NCBI GenBank assembly: GCA_009691725.1
Contig: SIAP01000011.1
Coordinates: 1-56,157, forward strand
Direction of reading: 5' to 3'
Length of the DNA: 56,157 nt
Origin: Phycisphaerales bacterium
Lineage (GTDB): Bacteria > Planctomycetota > Phycisphaerae > Phycisphaerales > SM1A02
Within the stretch, counting starts at the first letter, position 1, and every line of letters begins with the position of its first letter. Positions 35,446-45,217 of the stretch are shown one piece after another. The position numbers were made by a program, and so were the translations under genes. The notes beneath the pieces are model-generated. The model searched no databases and had not been told where the DNA came from. It saw nothing but the letters and a program-made list of their open reading frames with translations.

Positions 35446-37826
35446 GTCGTGACCCCTTCGCTATGGACCCATCGATTGCTCACGCGCATCACCAAGATGG
35501 TGAGCGACAGCACGATCAGCAACAGAATCCACGCCATCGCGCTCGCATACCCCATTTCGTAATACTCGAACCCCTGGTTGTAGAGGTACAGCACAAAGAA
35601 TCGAGTGAGATCGCCTGGCTCGCCGCCGGTCATCACAAACGCTTGTGTGAAAATCTGAAAGCTCGCGATGATCGACATGATCACATTGAAGAGGATGATC
35701 GGCGAGAGCATCGGCAGCGTGACTGACCAGAATTGACGACGGCGACTCGCGCCATCGATCGCTGCAGCCTCGTACAGTTCGATGGGAATCTGCTGTAGTC
35801 CCGCCAGGTAGACGATCATGGTTGCCCCCATGAACCAGAGGCTCATCAGCGCGAAGGCGGGGGCTCCCCACACTTCGGCATCCTTGCCAAACCACTCCGG
35901 CGCAGTCATCCCCACTTGCGAAAGCAGTGGCTGTATCGCAGAGTTCAGCAGTCCACCGTCGGCATCGAAGATCCATCTCCACAGGACCGCCACGCCGACG
36001 CCCGCAAGCACACTCGGCAGATACCACGCTGCGCGAAAGAGATGGATGCCGCGCACCTTCGCGTTCATCAGAAGTGCGGCGAGCAACGCGAGGACTTGCC
36101 CAGCGGGGACCGCGATGATGGCGTAGTAGGCGGTGACAGCAAGGCTTGATCGGAAGCGATGATCGAACGCGATCAACTGCTCGAAGTTTGCGGCGCCGGC
36201 GAAATCGGCAGAACTGAGGGGCGACACACCCTTCCAGCGTGCAAACGCCAACGCAAGACTCATGCCGACGGGGAAGATCATGAAGAGTGCGAAACCAATC
36301 ATCCACGGCGACGCCAGACACAGACCAGCGCGTTCCTCTTGTCGCTGTCGACGGCTGATCGATCCGCCACGCAACGCAAGCACTGCAATTGCAAGGGCGC
36401 AGGAGCACAAGACCAGCGCGGTCCATGCGAGCGCCTCCCACGCCATTGGAGACATTGTCTGATCGTGGATAGGACTCTGCCGCTGCACCAGCCAGTCGCG
36501 CTCGAAGTTTGCAATCGCCTGTTGCAACGGCAGGTCTGCAGTTTTCAGTCCCTGGTCGAGACGCGATCCCAAGAGCCCCTCAAACTGCGGATCCGATGGC
36601 CAGTCCACCACGCGTGCATACTCGGCGGCATCGAGAAACCCCTGATCATTGTTTGGCAACTGCGTTGGATCCGAAAACGCTTCGCTCTCTGCGGCTTGGC
36701 GAATCGTTGGAATGGCGAGTCCCAGTTTCGCGAGCGCCCGTTGGTTTTGTTCACCAGCGAGAAATCGCACGAGTTCCCACGCTTCCTCAGGATGATTGCT
36801 CTGGCTCGAGATCGACCACGACACCGTCAGCACGATGTTGCTCTGCACGGAACCGCGCGGCAGTGGAGCGAAATCCCAGTCGAATCCACCCTCTGCGTGC
36901 GAAGGAATCTTGCGGTAACTCGGCACGACCCATCGCCCGAATGGTCCAGCCATCCCAATCTTTCCACTCAGAAAGACGCTCGATCCCGTGGCGATCTTGC
37001 TCTTGCCACTAGTCAACGCGCCAGTCTCGTCGTGACGCCAACTGCGAAGTCGGTCGAGCGCTGTGACAACATCGGCGTCAGATGTTCGCACAGAGTCAAA
37101 GGTCGAATCCGCCACATCAAGCCCCTCGCTCATCAGATAGGCGCGCACCATCGAAGGCCATGTGACGAACTCCGCACCTGTGCAGCCCGGCAACTTTCCA
37201 ATCGCCCTCGCATCGGCGATGAACTCGTCCCATGTCCAGTCTGCGCTGGGCGGTGAAAGCCCTGCGCGCTTGAAGAGGTCCTTGTTCCAGTAAAACCCAA
37301 CAGTCGTGAAGTCCTTGGGGATTCCATAGAGCGCACCAGATCCGCTGCGCGCTCCGTCGTACCGAAACGCAGCGACCGTTGCAGGATAAAAATCCGCAAG
37401 ATCCAGCCGATTTGCTGCGTCCAACCGTGCGTCCTGGGAGAGTCGTTCATCGAGCGGCGCAAGCAAACCAAGAGAGACAAATGCTGGAATCCGTTCCGCT
37501 CCGACATAGAAGACATCAGGCGGGTCGCCGGATGCCATCATTGTCTGAAGTTTGGTGTAGAAACTTCCAGCGTCTCCGGGGTTGATGCGGCGTACGCGAA
37601 GCGACGGATGATCGCGCTCGAATGATCGCAAAGCATCTTCGACGATCTGATCTTCTTCTTGACCACCCTCGCCCGACCAGTGCATGACAACGAGTTCCGT
37701 GCGGGGGTCATTCCACCCCATTCTGCCTGCTTCGCGCACCGTCACCGTTGCAAATGCCCACAGCACGACAGCGCACATGAGCGCGATCGATGCCCTCGAA
37801 AGCCATGGGGTGACACTTCGCATCAT
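35442..37826 (-). CDS. Fusion of ABC solute-binding protein and MalF-type permease
   Basis: About 794 residues from ATG 37826. An N-terminal TM anchor (about 12-29) without lipobox leads into a full CUT1-type extracellular solute-binding domain (about 40-450; MHWSGEGGQEEDQIVEDALR, TKLQTMMASGDPPDVFYVGA, GIPKDFTTVGFYWNKDLFKR, GPFGRWVVPSYRK). A second hydrophobic stretch (about 473-495) and a cytoplasmic basic segment join it to a complete MalF-like permease (about 515-790) with EAA loop EAAAIDGASRRRQFWSVTLP. In ordinary systems these are two genes. The single polypeptide holds the binding protein next to the channel. No frameshift or stop lies at the junction. The upstream divergent gap to the GH13 gene is 67 bp. 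Confidence 0.9.
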   Translation of the reverse strand: MMRSVTPWLSRASIALMCAVVLWAFATVTVREAGRMGWNDPRTELVVMHWSGEGGQEEDQIVEDALRSFERDHPSLRVRRINPGDAGSFYTKLQTMMASGDPPDVFYVGAERIPAFVSLGLLAPLDERLSQDARLDAANRLDLADFYPATVAAFRYDGARSGSGALYGIPKDFTTVGFYWNKDLFKRAGLSPPSADWTWDEFIADARAIGKLPGCTGAEFVTWPSMVRAYLMSEGLDVADSTFDSVRTSDADVVTALDRLRSWRHDETGALTSGKSKIATGSSVFLSGKIGMAGPFGRWVVPSYRKIPSHAEGGFDWDFAPLPRGSVQSNIVLTVSWSISSQSNHPEEAWELVRFLAGEQNQRALAKLGLAIPTIRQAAESEAFSDPTQLPNNDQGFLDAAEYARVVDWPSDPQFEGLLGSRLDQGLKTADLPLQQAIANFERDWLVQRQSPIHDQTMSPMAWEALAWTALVLCSCALAIAVLALRGGSISRRQRQEERAGLCLASPWMIGFALFMIFPVGMSLALAFARWKGVSPLSSADFAGAANFEQLIAFDHRFRSSLAVTAYYAIIAVPAGQVLALLAALLMNAKVRGIHLFRAAWYLPSVLAGVGVAVLWRWIFDADGGLLNSAIQPLLSQVGMTAPEWFGKDAEVWGAPAFALMSLWFMGATMIVYLAGLQQIPIELYEAAAIDGASRRRQFWSVTLPMLSPIILFNVIMSIIASFQIFTQAFVMTGGEPGDLTRFFVLYLYNQGFEYYEMGYASAMAWILLLIVLSLTILVMRVSNRWVHSEGVTT

Positions 37827-37893
37827 GGGATGGCACGGAGGATAGTTTGGCAATCGAGAACCACGGCACAGTCCGACCTACCATCGCCAAGCC

Positions 37894-40335
37894 ATGCGAT
37901 TCTCGGCACCGCTGCCTGTTCTGTTGCTCGCGATTGCCAGCGTCCATCATTTTGCTGCGGGAATGCAAGATCCGCCGTGGCCGCCACGGGAATCAAAGAT
38001 CGTCAGCACGATTTCTTCGGATCACGTTGCGGCGCCATCAAGCGTCGAAGTGCGCGCTCGTGGAGATGGCGCGTTCGATTGCCTCTTCAGTTTCCATCCC
38101 GCCTCTGCTGTGATCACCGTGCATCTTGCAGGGGACTTCAACGGATGGAGTCCTTCCGCGACGGGGATGAGCCGTGGGGACGATGGCGTGTGGCGCGTCT
38201 CAGTCCCGCTCGCCGCTGGTGAGCGGGCGTACAAGTTTGTCGTCGACGGCAAGCACTGGCTCAGCGATTCAAGAAATCCCCTCACCACCGACGACGGGCA
38301 TGGCGGTGCAAACAGCATGCTGCGTCTCGGTGCTCAAGCAAATCTCGCTGGGGTTCGTGCGCGGAAGAACGATGGACAGATCGAAGGTGGGGGAGTCCTC
38401 CACGATCCATCGAACGCGACATGTGTGCAACTGCTGCCAGATGGGCGGGTGCTGCTGCGCGTGCGAACGCTTCGCGATGACATCGTTGCAGTCGAGTTCG
38501 CAGCACAGGGACGACCGCCCGTGCGGATGAAGGACTCGGGAGCTGACGAACACTTCTCGTGGTGGGAGGTGTCGGTGTCGCAACCAACGGGAGAACTTCC
38601 CTATACCTTCCTGTTCTCTGATGGAACGACACGATTGAGCGACGCGCGCATCTACTCACTGGTTCACTCGCACGACGCGCTGTTTTCAACACCAGCGTGG
38701 GCGAAGAATGCGATTTGGTATCAGATCATGCTCGAACGATTTCGAGATGGTGACCCTGCGAACAATCCAGATCCCTGTCGTCCCTGGACGAGCGGGTGGT
38801 ACACGCCCAGTGCGTGGGAAACGCAATCTGGGCAAACTTTTTTCAACTGGTATGTCTTCTCGCGCCACTATGGCGGCGACCTTGCTGGACTGCGTGATCG
38901 CCTGCCATATCTCAAGGATCTCGGCGTCAATGCGATCTATCTGAATCCGATTTTTCAAGCCACCACACACCACAAGTACAACGCGACAAGTTTCATTCAT
39001 GTCGACGAACATTTCGGCGTGCGCGGCGACTACGCCAAGGCGGAGGCCATCGAGGATGTGCGCGATCCGAAAACATGGACCTGGACTCCAACCGACCTGC
39101 TCTTCCTTGAGGTGATCAAAGAAGCGAAACAACTGGGAATCCGCATCATCTTGGATGGCGTGTTCAATCATGTTGGGACTGCCCACCCCGCGTTTCGTGA
39201 TCTGCAGGCGCGTGGACAGGCGAGCCCCTATCGCGATTGGTTCAGCGTTCGCTCGTGGGATCCATTCGAGTACGACGGCTGGGCGGGCTTCACGGAACTT
39301 CCCGTCTTTCGCAAGAACGACCGAGGATTCTCCTGCGACGAGGTGAAGCAGCACATCTTCGATGTCACTCGGCGGTGGATGGATCCCAACGGTGACGGCG
39401 ACCCGAGCGACGGGATTGATGGATGGCGACTCGATGTTCCGAATGAAGTGGCGATGCCATTCTGGTACGAGTGGCGATCACTCGTGAAGTCGATCAATCC
39501 AGAGGCGTACATCGTTGGTGAAATCTGGCGTCGGGCAGATCAATGGCTCGATGGTCGATCGTTCGATGCCGTCATGAACTACCCGTTCGCAGAAACTCTG
39601 TTGCAGTGGATCCGCGACAAGAACCGAAAAATCACTGCAAGCGAACTGGATCGCAGGCTCGCAGAGTTGCGGCATGCATATCCAGCGCAGGCGACCTATG
39701 TGTTGCAGAATCTCGTCGACAGCCATGACACTGATCGACTTGTCAGCAAGTTGCGCCATCCCGATTCTGAGTACGACAAGGGCAATCGTGAGCAAGAAAA
39801 CCCCCAGTATCAAGGGGGAAAACCATCGCTGGCGGAGTATCAACGCGCGCGATTGATCGCCCTCATTCAGATGGTGTATGTCGGTGCACCGATGATCTAC
39901 TACGGTGACGAAGTCGGCATGTGGGGCGCAGACGATCCGACGAATCGCAAACCAATGCTCTGGAAGGATCTCGAACCCTACGACGGACCAGACGACAACA
40001 CCGTCGATGAGATGCACTACCAGTGGTACAAGCGCGTCATCGCATTGCGCAGGGTGCATCCTGCGCTCCGTGAGGGCACGTTCGAGACTCTGCTGTGCGA
40101 CGATGATCAGGATGTATGGATCTTCCTGCGCACCCTCGGCAGCGACACACTGCTCGTGGCGATCAATGCGTCGGAGAAGGAAGCGCGGTTGGATCTGGTG
40201 CAGACGACCCTCGGCGCGCCCACAGGTCGTTGGCGCACCATCTTTGGAGGTGAAGGCGCAGCGGTCGCCGACGACGCCTTCCCGAGAATTTCCGTTGGCG
40301 CACTCTCGGGACGAGTCTGGATTCTCGAACGATGA
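37894..40335 (+). CDS. Exported GH13 alpha-glucanase (neopullulanase/cyclomaltodextrinase-like)
   Basis: An 813-residue enzyme with signal peptide (1-22), two N-terminal immunoglobulin-like/CBM48-type domains (about 55-145, AGDFNGWSPSATGMSRGDDG, and 165-270), and a GH13 barrel (about 275-740). Catalytic triad D514 (GWRLDVPNE), E543 (IVGEIWRR) and D612 (DSHDTDRL); also NPIFQATTHHKYN and GVFNHVG, as in the neopullulanase group. It should cleave alpha-glucans outside the cytoplasm. Starts divergently from the SBP-permease gene; the stop overlaps malQ by ATGA, so it is co-translated with it. Confidence 0.9.
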   Translation: MRFSAPLPVLLLAIASVHHFAAGMQDPPWPPRESKIVSTISSDHVAAPSSVEVRARGDGAFDCLFSFHPASAVITVHLAGDFNGWSPSATGMSRGDDGVWRVSVPLAAGERAYKFVVDGKHWLSDSRNPLTTDDGHGGANSMLRLGAQANLAGVRARKNDGQIEGGGVLHDPSNATCVQLLPDGRVLLRVRTLRDDIVAVEFAAQGRPPVRMKDSGADEHFSWWEVSVSQPTGELPYTFLFSDGTTRLSDARIYSLVHSHDALFSTPAWAKNAIWYQIMLERFRDGDPANNPDPCRPWTSGWYTPSAWETQSGQTFFNWYVFSRHYGGDLAGLRDRLPYLKDLGVNAIYLNPIFQATTHHKYNATSFIHVDEHFGVRGDYAKAEAIEDVRDPKTWTWTPTDLLFLEVIKEAKQLGIRIILDGVFNHVGTAHPAFRDLQARGQASPYRDWFSVRSWDPFEYDGWAGFTELPVFRKNDRGFSCDEVKQHIFDVTRRWMDPNGDGDPSDGIDGWRLDVPNEVAMPFWYEWRSLVKSINPEAYIVGEIWRRADQWLDGRSFDAVMNYPFAETLLQWIRDKNRKITASELDRRLAELRHAYPAQATYVLQNLVDSHDTDRLVSKLRHPDSEYDKGNREQENPQYQGGKPSLAEYQRARLIALIQMVYVGAPMIYYGDEVGMWGADDPTNRKPMLWKDLEPYDGPDDNTVDEMHYQWYKRVIALRRVHPALREGTFETLLCDDDQDVWIFLRTLGSDTLLVAINASEKEARLDLVQTTLGAPTGRWRTIFGGEGAAVADDAFPRISVGALSGRVWILER

Positions 40336-41792
40336 AGGCACGGATCAACCCGTTGATCTCGCACCGCAGTGCGGGAGTGCTCTGTCACCTGTCGAGTCTG
40401 CGTGGTCCATGCGCCATTGGCGATCTCGGTCTCTGCGCACGCGAGTTCATCGATTGGTGTCGTACGAGCGGCGCGACATGGTGGCAGATGCTGCCTGTTG
40501 GTCCCATCGGGCCGGGGGACTCCCCGTATGCGAGCACATCGAGTTTTGCAGGCGAGCCGCTCTTCATTTCACTCGATGGACTGCGCGAGCAAGGGCTGCT
40601 TTCGGCGAGTGACGTGCGGCAATCGATGTTGGCTGCGAAGAAGTTCAGCCGTGGTCGGCTTGATCGGAAAGGATCACGTGCTCGGACCGACTACGACGCT
40701 GCGCGCCGTGCAAAGGAGCCTGCGTTTCTGCGCGCCTTTGAGTCGTTTCGGGCTGACGGTGGATTCGCAACCGCGGACTACGCCGCATTCGCTCGGCGCG
40801 AAAAGTTCTGGCTTTCAGGTTGGAGCGCATTCAATCGCGACTCAATTGGCTACCACGCATTTCTCCAGTTCACCTTCGACACGCAGTGGCGCGCTCTTCG
40901 ATCGCACGCGAAGCGACAGGGGATCAAACTCCTCGGCGATCTTCCAATCTTCGTCACGCTGGACAGCGCGGATGTCGCCGAGCATCCAGAACTCTTTCGA
41001 CTCGACAGCAGACTCCGTCCAGAAGTCCTCACTGGAGTTCCGCCCGACTGTTTCTCCCGCGATGGTCAACTCTGGGGGCATCCTCATTACCGTTGGTCCG
41101 CCCACCGCAGCGAAAAGTTTCGCTGGTGGACGGCTCGCATTGCCGCAGCGCTTCGCAGATTCGATGGTGTTCGCATCGATCATTTCGTGGGGTTTCAACA
41201 CGCATACGAAATCCCAGCGGGTGCCACGAACGCACGCCGAGGGGTGTGGAAGCCCCAAGCCGGCCGTGAGGTGTTGGATGCAGCGCTCGCACTTCGGATG
41301 CTGCCGCTCCTTGCCGAGGATCTCGGAGCGGTGACGCCGAAACTCATTGCGCTTCGAAAGAGGTTCAATCTTCCTGGGATGCACCTGCTCCATCACTCAT
41401 TCGGGAGCGCGGATGCGGTGAACTCGATCGTCACATGCAGCGCGGACACAGTCATCTATCCGGGCACGCACGACAACGACACATCGCGTGGATGGTTCTC
41501 GAAGCTCGACAGCGCGTCACGGCGGCGCTTCCTCGCACTCGCCGGCGACAGTGCCGCGCTTCATCCGCACGATGCGATGACTCGCATCGCCTATAGGTCG
41601 AACGCCCAACTCGCAGTGGTTGCAGTACAAGATCTCTTGGGACTCGATCGGTCTGCGCGCATGAACCTCCCGGGCACCGCAACGAACAACTGGCGATGGC
41701 GTCTGGGAAGCGATTGGCAGCGAATCCGTTTGAAACGAGCCAGACAATTGCACACTCTGGCCAAGATCACGGGTCGCAGCAGGCGCGCATGA
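40332..41792 (+). CDS. malQ: 4-alpha-glucanotransferase (amylomaltase)
   Basis: GH77 cytoplasmic enzyme that disproportionates maltodextrins, releasing glucose and longer chains. 486 residues with the usual openings RSAGVLCHLSSLRGPCAIGD and WWQMLPVGPIGPGDSPYAS. Catalytic centre: GVRIDHFVGF (nucleophile Asp), LAEDLGAVT (acid/base Glu) and YPGTHDNDTSRGWF (transition-state Asp). Overlaps the upstream GH13 gene by ATGA and lies 42 bp before glgP; together they form the maltodextrin-degrading operon. Confidence 0.95.
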   Translation: MKARINPLISHRSAGVLCHLSSLRGPCAIGDLGLCAREFIDWCRTSGATWWQMLPVGPIGPGDSPYASTSSFAGEPLFISLDGLREQGLLSASDVRQSMLAAKKFSRGRLDRKGSRARTDYDAARRAKEPAFLRAFESFRADGGFATADYAAFARREKFWLSGWSAFNRDSIGYHAFLQFTFDTQWRALRSHAKRQGIKLLGDLPIFVTLDSADVAEHPELFRLDSRLRPEVLTGVPPDCFSRDGQLWGHPHYRWSAHRSEKFRWWTARIAAALRRFDGVRIDHFVGFQHAYEIPAGATNARRGVWKPQAGREVLDAALALRMLPLLAEDLGAVTPKLIALRKRFNLPGMHLLHHSFGSADAVNSIVTCSADTVIYPGTHDNDTSRGWFSKLDSASRRRFLALAGDSAALHPHDAMTRIAYRSNAQLAVVAVQDLLGLDRSARMNLPGTATNNWRWRLGSDWQRIRLKRARQLHTLAKITGRSRRA

Positions 41793-41834
41793 CGCGAAAG
41801 GGCATCGCGCACATTTGGTAGAAATGCTCGGCTC

Positions 41835-43964
41835 ATGCCACACGCTCCACGATTTCCATCCATCGCCGTCGACGACCTCGTGAGCCATCTGCGCGACCTC
41901 GCGTCGAATGTGTGGTGGTCATGGAACGAAGAGGGATGGTCAGTCTTCCAAACGCTTGACCCCACGGAGTGGCGCGCGACAAATCACTCTCCCCTTGGAA
42001 CACTTGAGCGCACGACGGCCGCGCGAATTGCTGCGCTTGCCTGCGATCCCATCTTCGTGAAGCGTGTGTATGACGGGCTCGCAGCACGCGCCGCATACCT
42101 TGGCGAGCGCGCATGGTTTCAACGAGGCGCTGGCGCACATCGCGCTGGGTTCCGAGTTGGATACTTCTGTAGCGAGTACGGCCTTCACGAATCCATCCAG
42201 CAGTACGCCGGAGGATTGGGCATTCTTGCGGGCGATCATCTCAAGAGCGCGTCCGATTTGGGGATTCCGCTCGTGGCCATGGGACTCGCCTACCGCCACG
42301 GTTACTACATCCAGCAACTTGCACGAGATGGTTCGACGCAAGTGCTCTATCCAGAATACGACTTCGCACGATTTGGCATCGAAGACACGCGCATCACCAT
42401 CGGCTGCCCGATTGGCTCGCGCATCGTGACTGCGCGGGTGCTTCGCCTGTGGGTTGGTCGCGTTCCGCTCTACCTGCTCGACACCGATCTGAAAGCCAAC
42501 GCACCCGATGATCGAAAACTCACCGAGGGGCTCTACAAGGGTGACCCGCTCCTTCGGCTGCGACAGCAGGTGCTGCTCGGTGTCGGCGGGATGATGGCAT
42601 TGAAAGCACTTGGCGAGAAAGTCACAGTGTTGCATCTCAATGAGGGGCACGCGGCATTCGCTGCTCTCCAACGAGCGGTCGACTTGCATTCGACGGGGCG
42701 TCCAATCCAGGAATCGTTCGATGTCGTTCGCCGCGCAACAGTCTTCACAACGCATACGCCTGTTCCAGCTGGGCACGATCGGTACGACCCAAAGATGGTC
42801 TGCGAAGAACTCGCGACTCTCGCCGCACGCGCAGGACTTTCCCAAACCGAACTCGCAGATCTAGGACGAATCAACGCGGGCGATGAAGAGGAAACATTCT
42901 GCATGACCGTGCTCGCTCTGCGACTTTCACAGCGCGTCAATGGCGTTTCGCAATTGCACGGGGAAGTGAGCAGAGACATGTGGAAGAAGTTCTACAGGGT
43001 CGGTGCTGCGAAAGTTCCCATTGGTTCGATTACCAATGGCGTCCATGTGAAGACATGGATCGATCCAGACGCAGAGCGCTTCTGGCAAAACGAGATCGCA
43101 CTGCGTCTGGGCAAGCAGGCTCCAAAGGCGACTGGATGGAGCCATGCGAAGGACGCAGATCCTGCGCGATTCTGGGAACTTCGAGAGCGGTTACGAAGCA
43201 GGTTGGTGCACTTTGTCCGTGATCGAATGACCATGCAATGCAAGCGGCGCGGCGAGGGGCAGTCTGCAGTCGCCTCCGCATACTCGTTGCTCGACGATGG
43301 CGTCCTCACGATTGGCTTCGCTCGGCGCTTCGCCACATACAAGCGTGCACCGCTGATCTTTCATGATCCAAAGCGGCTGGCCCAGATTCTGTCCAGCTCA
43401 ACGCGACCCGTTCAAATCGTTTTCGCTGGCAAGGCGCATCCTCGCGACGAAGCTGGTCAGGCATTCGCGCAGCGTGTTTTCTCGATGACCCGCGATCCCA
43501 TGTTTGCTGGTCGCGTGGCGTTCGTCGAGGAGTACGACATGCACGTCGGTCGGATGCTCACCTCTGGTGCAGATGTGTGGCTGAACACTCCAACGCGTCC
43601 GTACGAGGCGAGCGGCACCAGTGGAATGAAGCCGCCGCTTCACGGAGGGCTCAATCTCTCGATTCTCGATGGGTGGTGGCCCGAGGCAGCGGATGGCATC
43701 AACGGGTGGAGCATCGGTTCGACACAGACGCTTGCCGATGCGCCGTCACAGGACGCTTCGGATGTCGAGAGCCTCTATCGATTGCTTGAAGAATCGGTGG
43801 TTCCGCAGTTTTACGAACGCGACGCCAATGGTCTTCCACAGGGTTGGATCGCCCGCGCCCTCCACAGTGCTGCGACCGTCCCACCCGAATTCAACTCCCA
43901 TCGGATGGTTGCGCAGTACACGCGCAAGGCCTATTTGCCAGCGCATTCCATTCGCGGCAGCTGA
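41835..43964 (+). CDS. glgP: Alpha-glucan (glycogen/maltodextrin) phosphorylase, short type
   Basis: GT35 enzyme that releases glucose-1-phosphate from alpha-1,4-glucans; cytoplasmic, PLP-dependent. 709 residues, the shorter alpha-glucan phosphorylase class with an N-terminal DUF3417-like part (NVWWSWNEEGWSVFQTLDP). VGYFCSEYGLHESIQQYAGG, NEGHAAFAAL, THTPVPAGHDRY and GSITNGVH match. The PLP lysine is K599 in EASGTSGMKPPLHGG. Follows malQ by 42 bp. Supplies the final step of the degradative pathway. Confidence 0.95.
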   Translation: MPHAPRFPSIAVDDLVSHLRDLASNVWWSWNEEGWSVFQTLDPTEWRATNHSPLGTLERTTAARIAALACDPIFVKRVYDGLAARAAYLGERAWFQRGAGAHRAGFRVGYFCSEYGLHESIQQYAGGLGILAGDHLKSASDLGIPLVAMGLAYRHGYYIQQLARDGSTQVLYPEYDFARFGIEDTRITIGCPIGSRIVTARVLRLWVGRVPLYLLDTDLKANAPDDRKLTEGLYKGDPLLRLRQQVLLGVGGMMALKALGEKVTVLHLNEGHAAFAALQRAVDLHSTGRPIQESFDVVRRATVFTTHTPVPAGHDRYDPKMVCEELATLAARAGLSQTELADLGRINAGDEEETFCMTVLALRLSQRVNGVSQLHGEVSRDMWKKFYRVGAAKVPIGSITNGVHVKTWIDPDAERFWQNEIALRLGKQAPKATGWSHAKDADPARFWELRERLRSRLVHFVRDRMTMQCKRRGEGQSAVASAYSLLDDGVLTIGFARRFATYKRAPLIFHDPKRLAQILSSSTRPVQIVFAGKAHPRDEAGQAFAQRVFSMTRDPMFAGRVAFVEEYDMHVGRMLTSGADVWLNTPTRPYEASGTSGMKPPLHGGLNLSILDGWWPEAADGINGWSIGSTQTLADAPSQDASDVESLYRLLEESVVPQFYERDANGLPQGWIARALHSAATVPPEFNSHRMVAQYTRKAYLPAHSIRGS

Positions 43965-43976
43965 AGCATCGCGCTG

Positions 43977-45173
43977 TCAGGGCGCACGAGTGGCAGGCGC
44001 GGCGGGCGGCTTCAACTGCTGCATGCGTTCGTAGATCGCATCCGCTTCTTCGGGCATCGCCAACGCGAGTGCGCGTTCGAGCGAACGGAGTGCCAAATCG
44101 CTCTGCCCTGCTCGCGCTTGCACCTCTGCGAGAGCGCAGTAGGGGATCGCCTCCTTCTGCTTCGACAGACCAATTGCTTTCAATGCCGCGATGGTCGCCC
44201 GCGAAGTTTCAGCCTTCGCGAAGAGTGGAGACGCGAGCATCCTCGCAACCTCGGCTGCGACTTGCCAATCGTTCGTCGTCTGCACGAGCGTGTCGCAGAA
44301 CTGAATCGCATCGACGGTACGCCCAGCCTGTTGCAGAACTCCAACCCGCATCAACTGTCCCTCCCGCGCAATCGATGTGCTGGGATCCTGTTCCATCTCG
44401 GTCAGGATTCCAAGCATTGCATCCCAATCGCGTCGATCGACCATGTTGTCCAACCGCTGTTCAAACTCGATTGCCCGCTTGATCGCGCGTGCATTCTCTT
44501 CAAATGCCTCGCGTCGTCCCTCGGGCGACCACTTCTCGGTTGTCACTAGCGCCAACACATCTGCGACATCGCGTGGATTGCCAATCCACACGATCTTTCC
44601 CGCCTGCGCAAGAAATGCGGTTGGGAGGGACACCTGCCACGACTGCGACATGAACTGGTGGTAAGTACTTCGATCGGGATCGCAACCGATAGGGAATCGC
44701 ACGAGTTCCGTGAACTTCGGAGAATCGAGTAGATGTCTGATCGCGCCCGCTGGTTCGTCTGTGATGCCAACAACCACCAGCCCAGCATCGCGATACTGAT
44801 CCGACAGTTTGGAGAGTCGACTCAACGACTCGCGCGCTGGGGTGATCGCAGACGACCAGAAGTTGAGCAAGTAGATCTTCGATGGATCTGCGAAATCTGG
44901 TGGCTCCCCTCGCGCCCACTCTGCGATGTCGGGTCGGGGCAAGGGCGAATCAAACGAGAGTGGCGGGCGCGCGACTGATTGCCGACTCGCATCGACGACC
45001 GGCGCAGCGAGCGCGCCAGCACCGTCGGCAGATTTCTGTGCGGGAGCCGTGTGGGTTGGTGAGGCATGCGCAGGTTGGGTCTGCGCTCCAGTCTGCGCTC
45101 CAGTCTGCGCTGCCGACTCTGTTCCGTGGTGGACTGCGAACAGCGTCAGCGATAGAAGCAAACGAACCGGCAT
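43977..45173 (-). CDS. Exported thioredoxin-fold protein lacking the CxxC cysteines, with TPR-like C-terminus
   Basis: About 398 residues from ATG 45173, the start that gives a signal peptide (PVRLLLSLTLFAVHHG). A short linker encodes (QTGA)n from a 12-bp repeat at 45079-45114. The TlpA-like domain (about 110-230) has KIYLLNFWSSAITPARESLS, GLVVVGITDEP and LPTAFLAQAGKIVWIG; the position of the WCxPC motif reads SSAITPA, with both Cys missing, so no redox activity is expected. A helical region (about 255-398) resembles degenerate TPRs. Convergent with glgP, divergent from the antiporter gene (44 bp). Confidence 0.75.
   Translation of the reverse strand: MPVRLLLSLTLFAVHHGTESAAQTGAQTGAQTQPAHASPTHTAPAQKSADGAGALAAPVVDASRQSVARPPLSFDSPLPRPDIAEWARGEPPDFADPSKIYLLNFWSSAITPARESLSRLSKLSDQYRDAGLVVVGITDEPAGAIRHLLDSPKFTELVRFPIGCDPDRSTYHQFMSQSWQVSLPTAFLAQAGKIVWIGNPRDVADVLALVTTEKWSPEGRREAFEENARAIKRAIEFEQRLDNMVDRRDWDAMLGILTEMEQDPSTSIAREGQLMRVGVLQQAGRTVDAIQFCDTLVQTTNDWQVAAEVARMLASPLFAKAETSRATIAALKAIGLSKQKEAIPYCALAEVQARAGQSDLALRSLERALALAMPEEADAIYERMQQLKPPAAPATRAP
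45079..45114. repeat. 12-bp in-frame tandem repeat (unit GTCTGCGCTCCA)
   Basis: Three copies (45079-45090, 45091-45102 and an imperfect one at 45103-45114). On the minus strand they encode the Gln-Thr-Gly-Ala linker of the thioredoxin-fold protein. Confidence 0.85.
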
Positions 45174-45217
45174 CGTCAGAGAGCCTACCGCGATGGCGCT
45201 TGCACTACAGTTCGTCG

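Noticed and set aside
36159-37256. A 365-residue forward frame
   Set aside because: Antisense shadow of the SBP-permease fusion gene.
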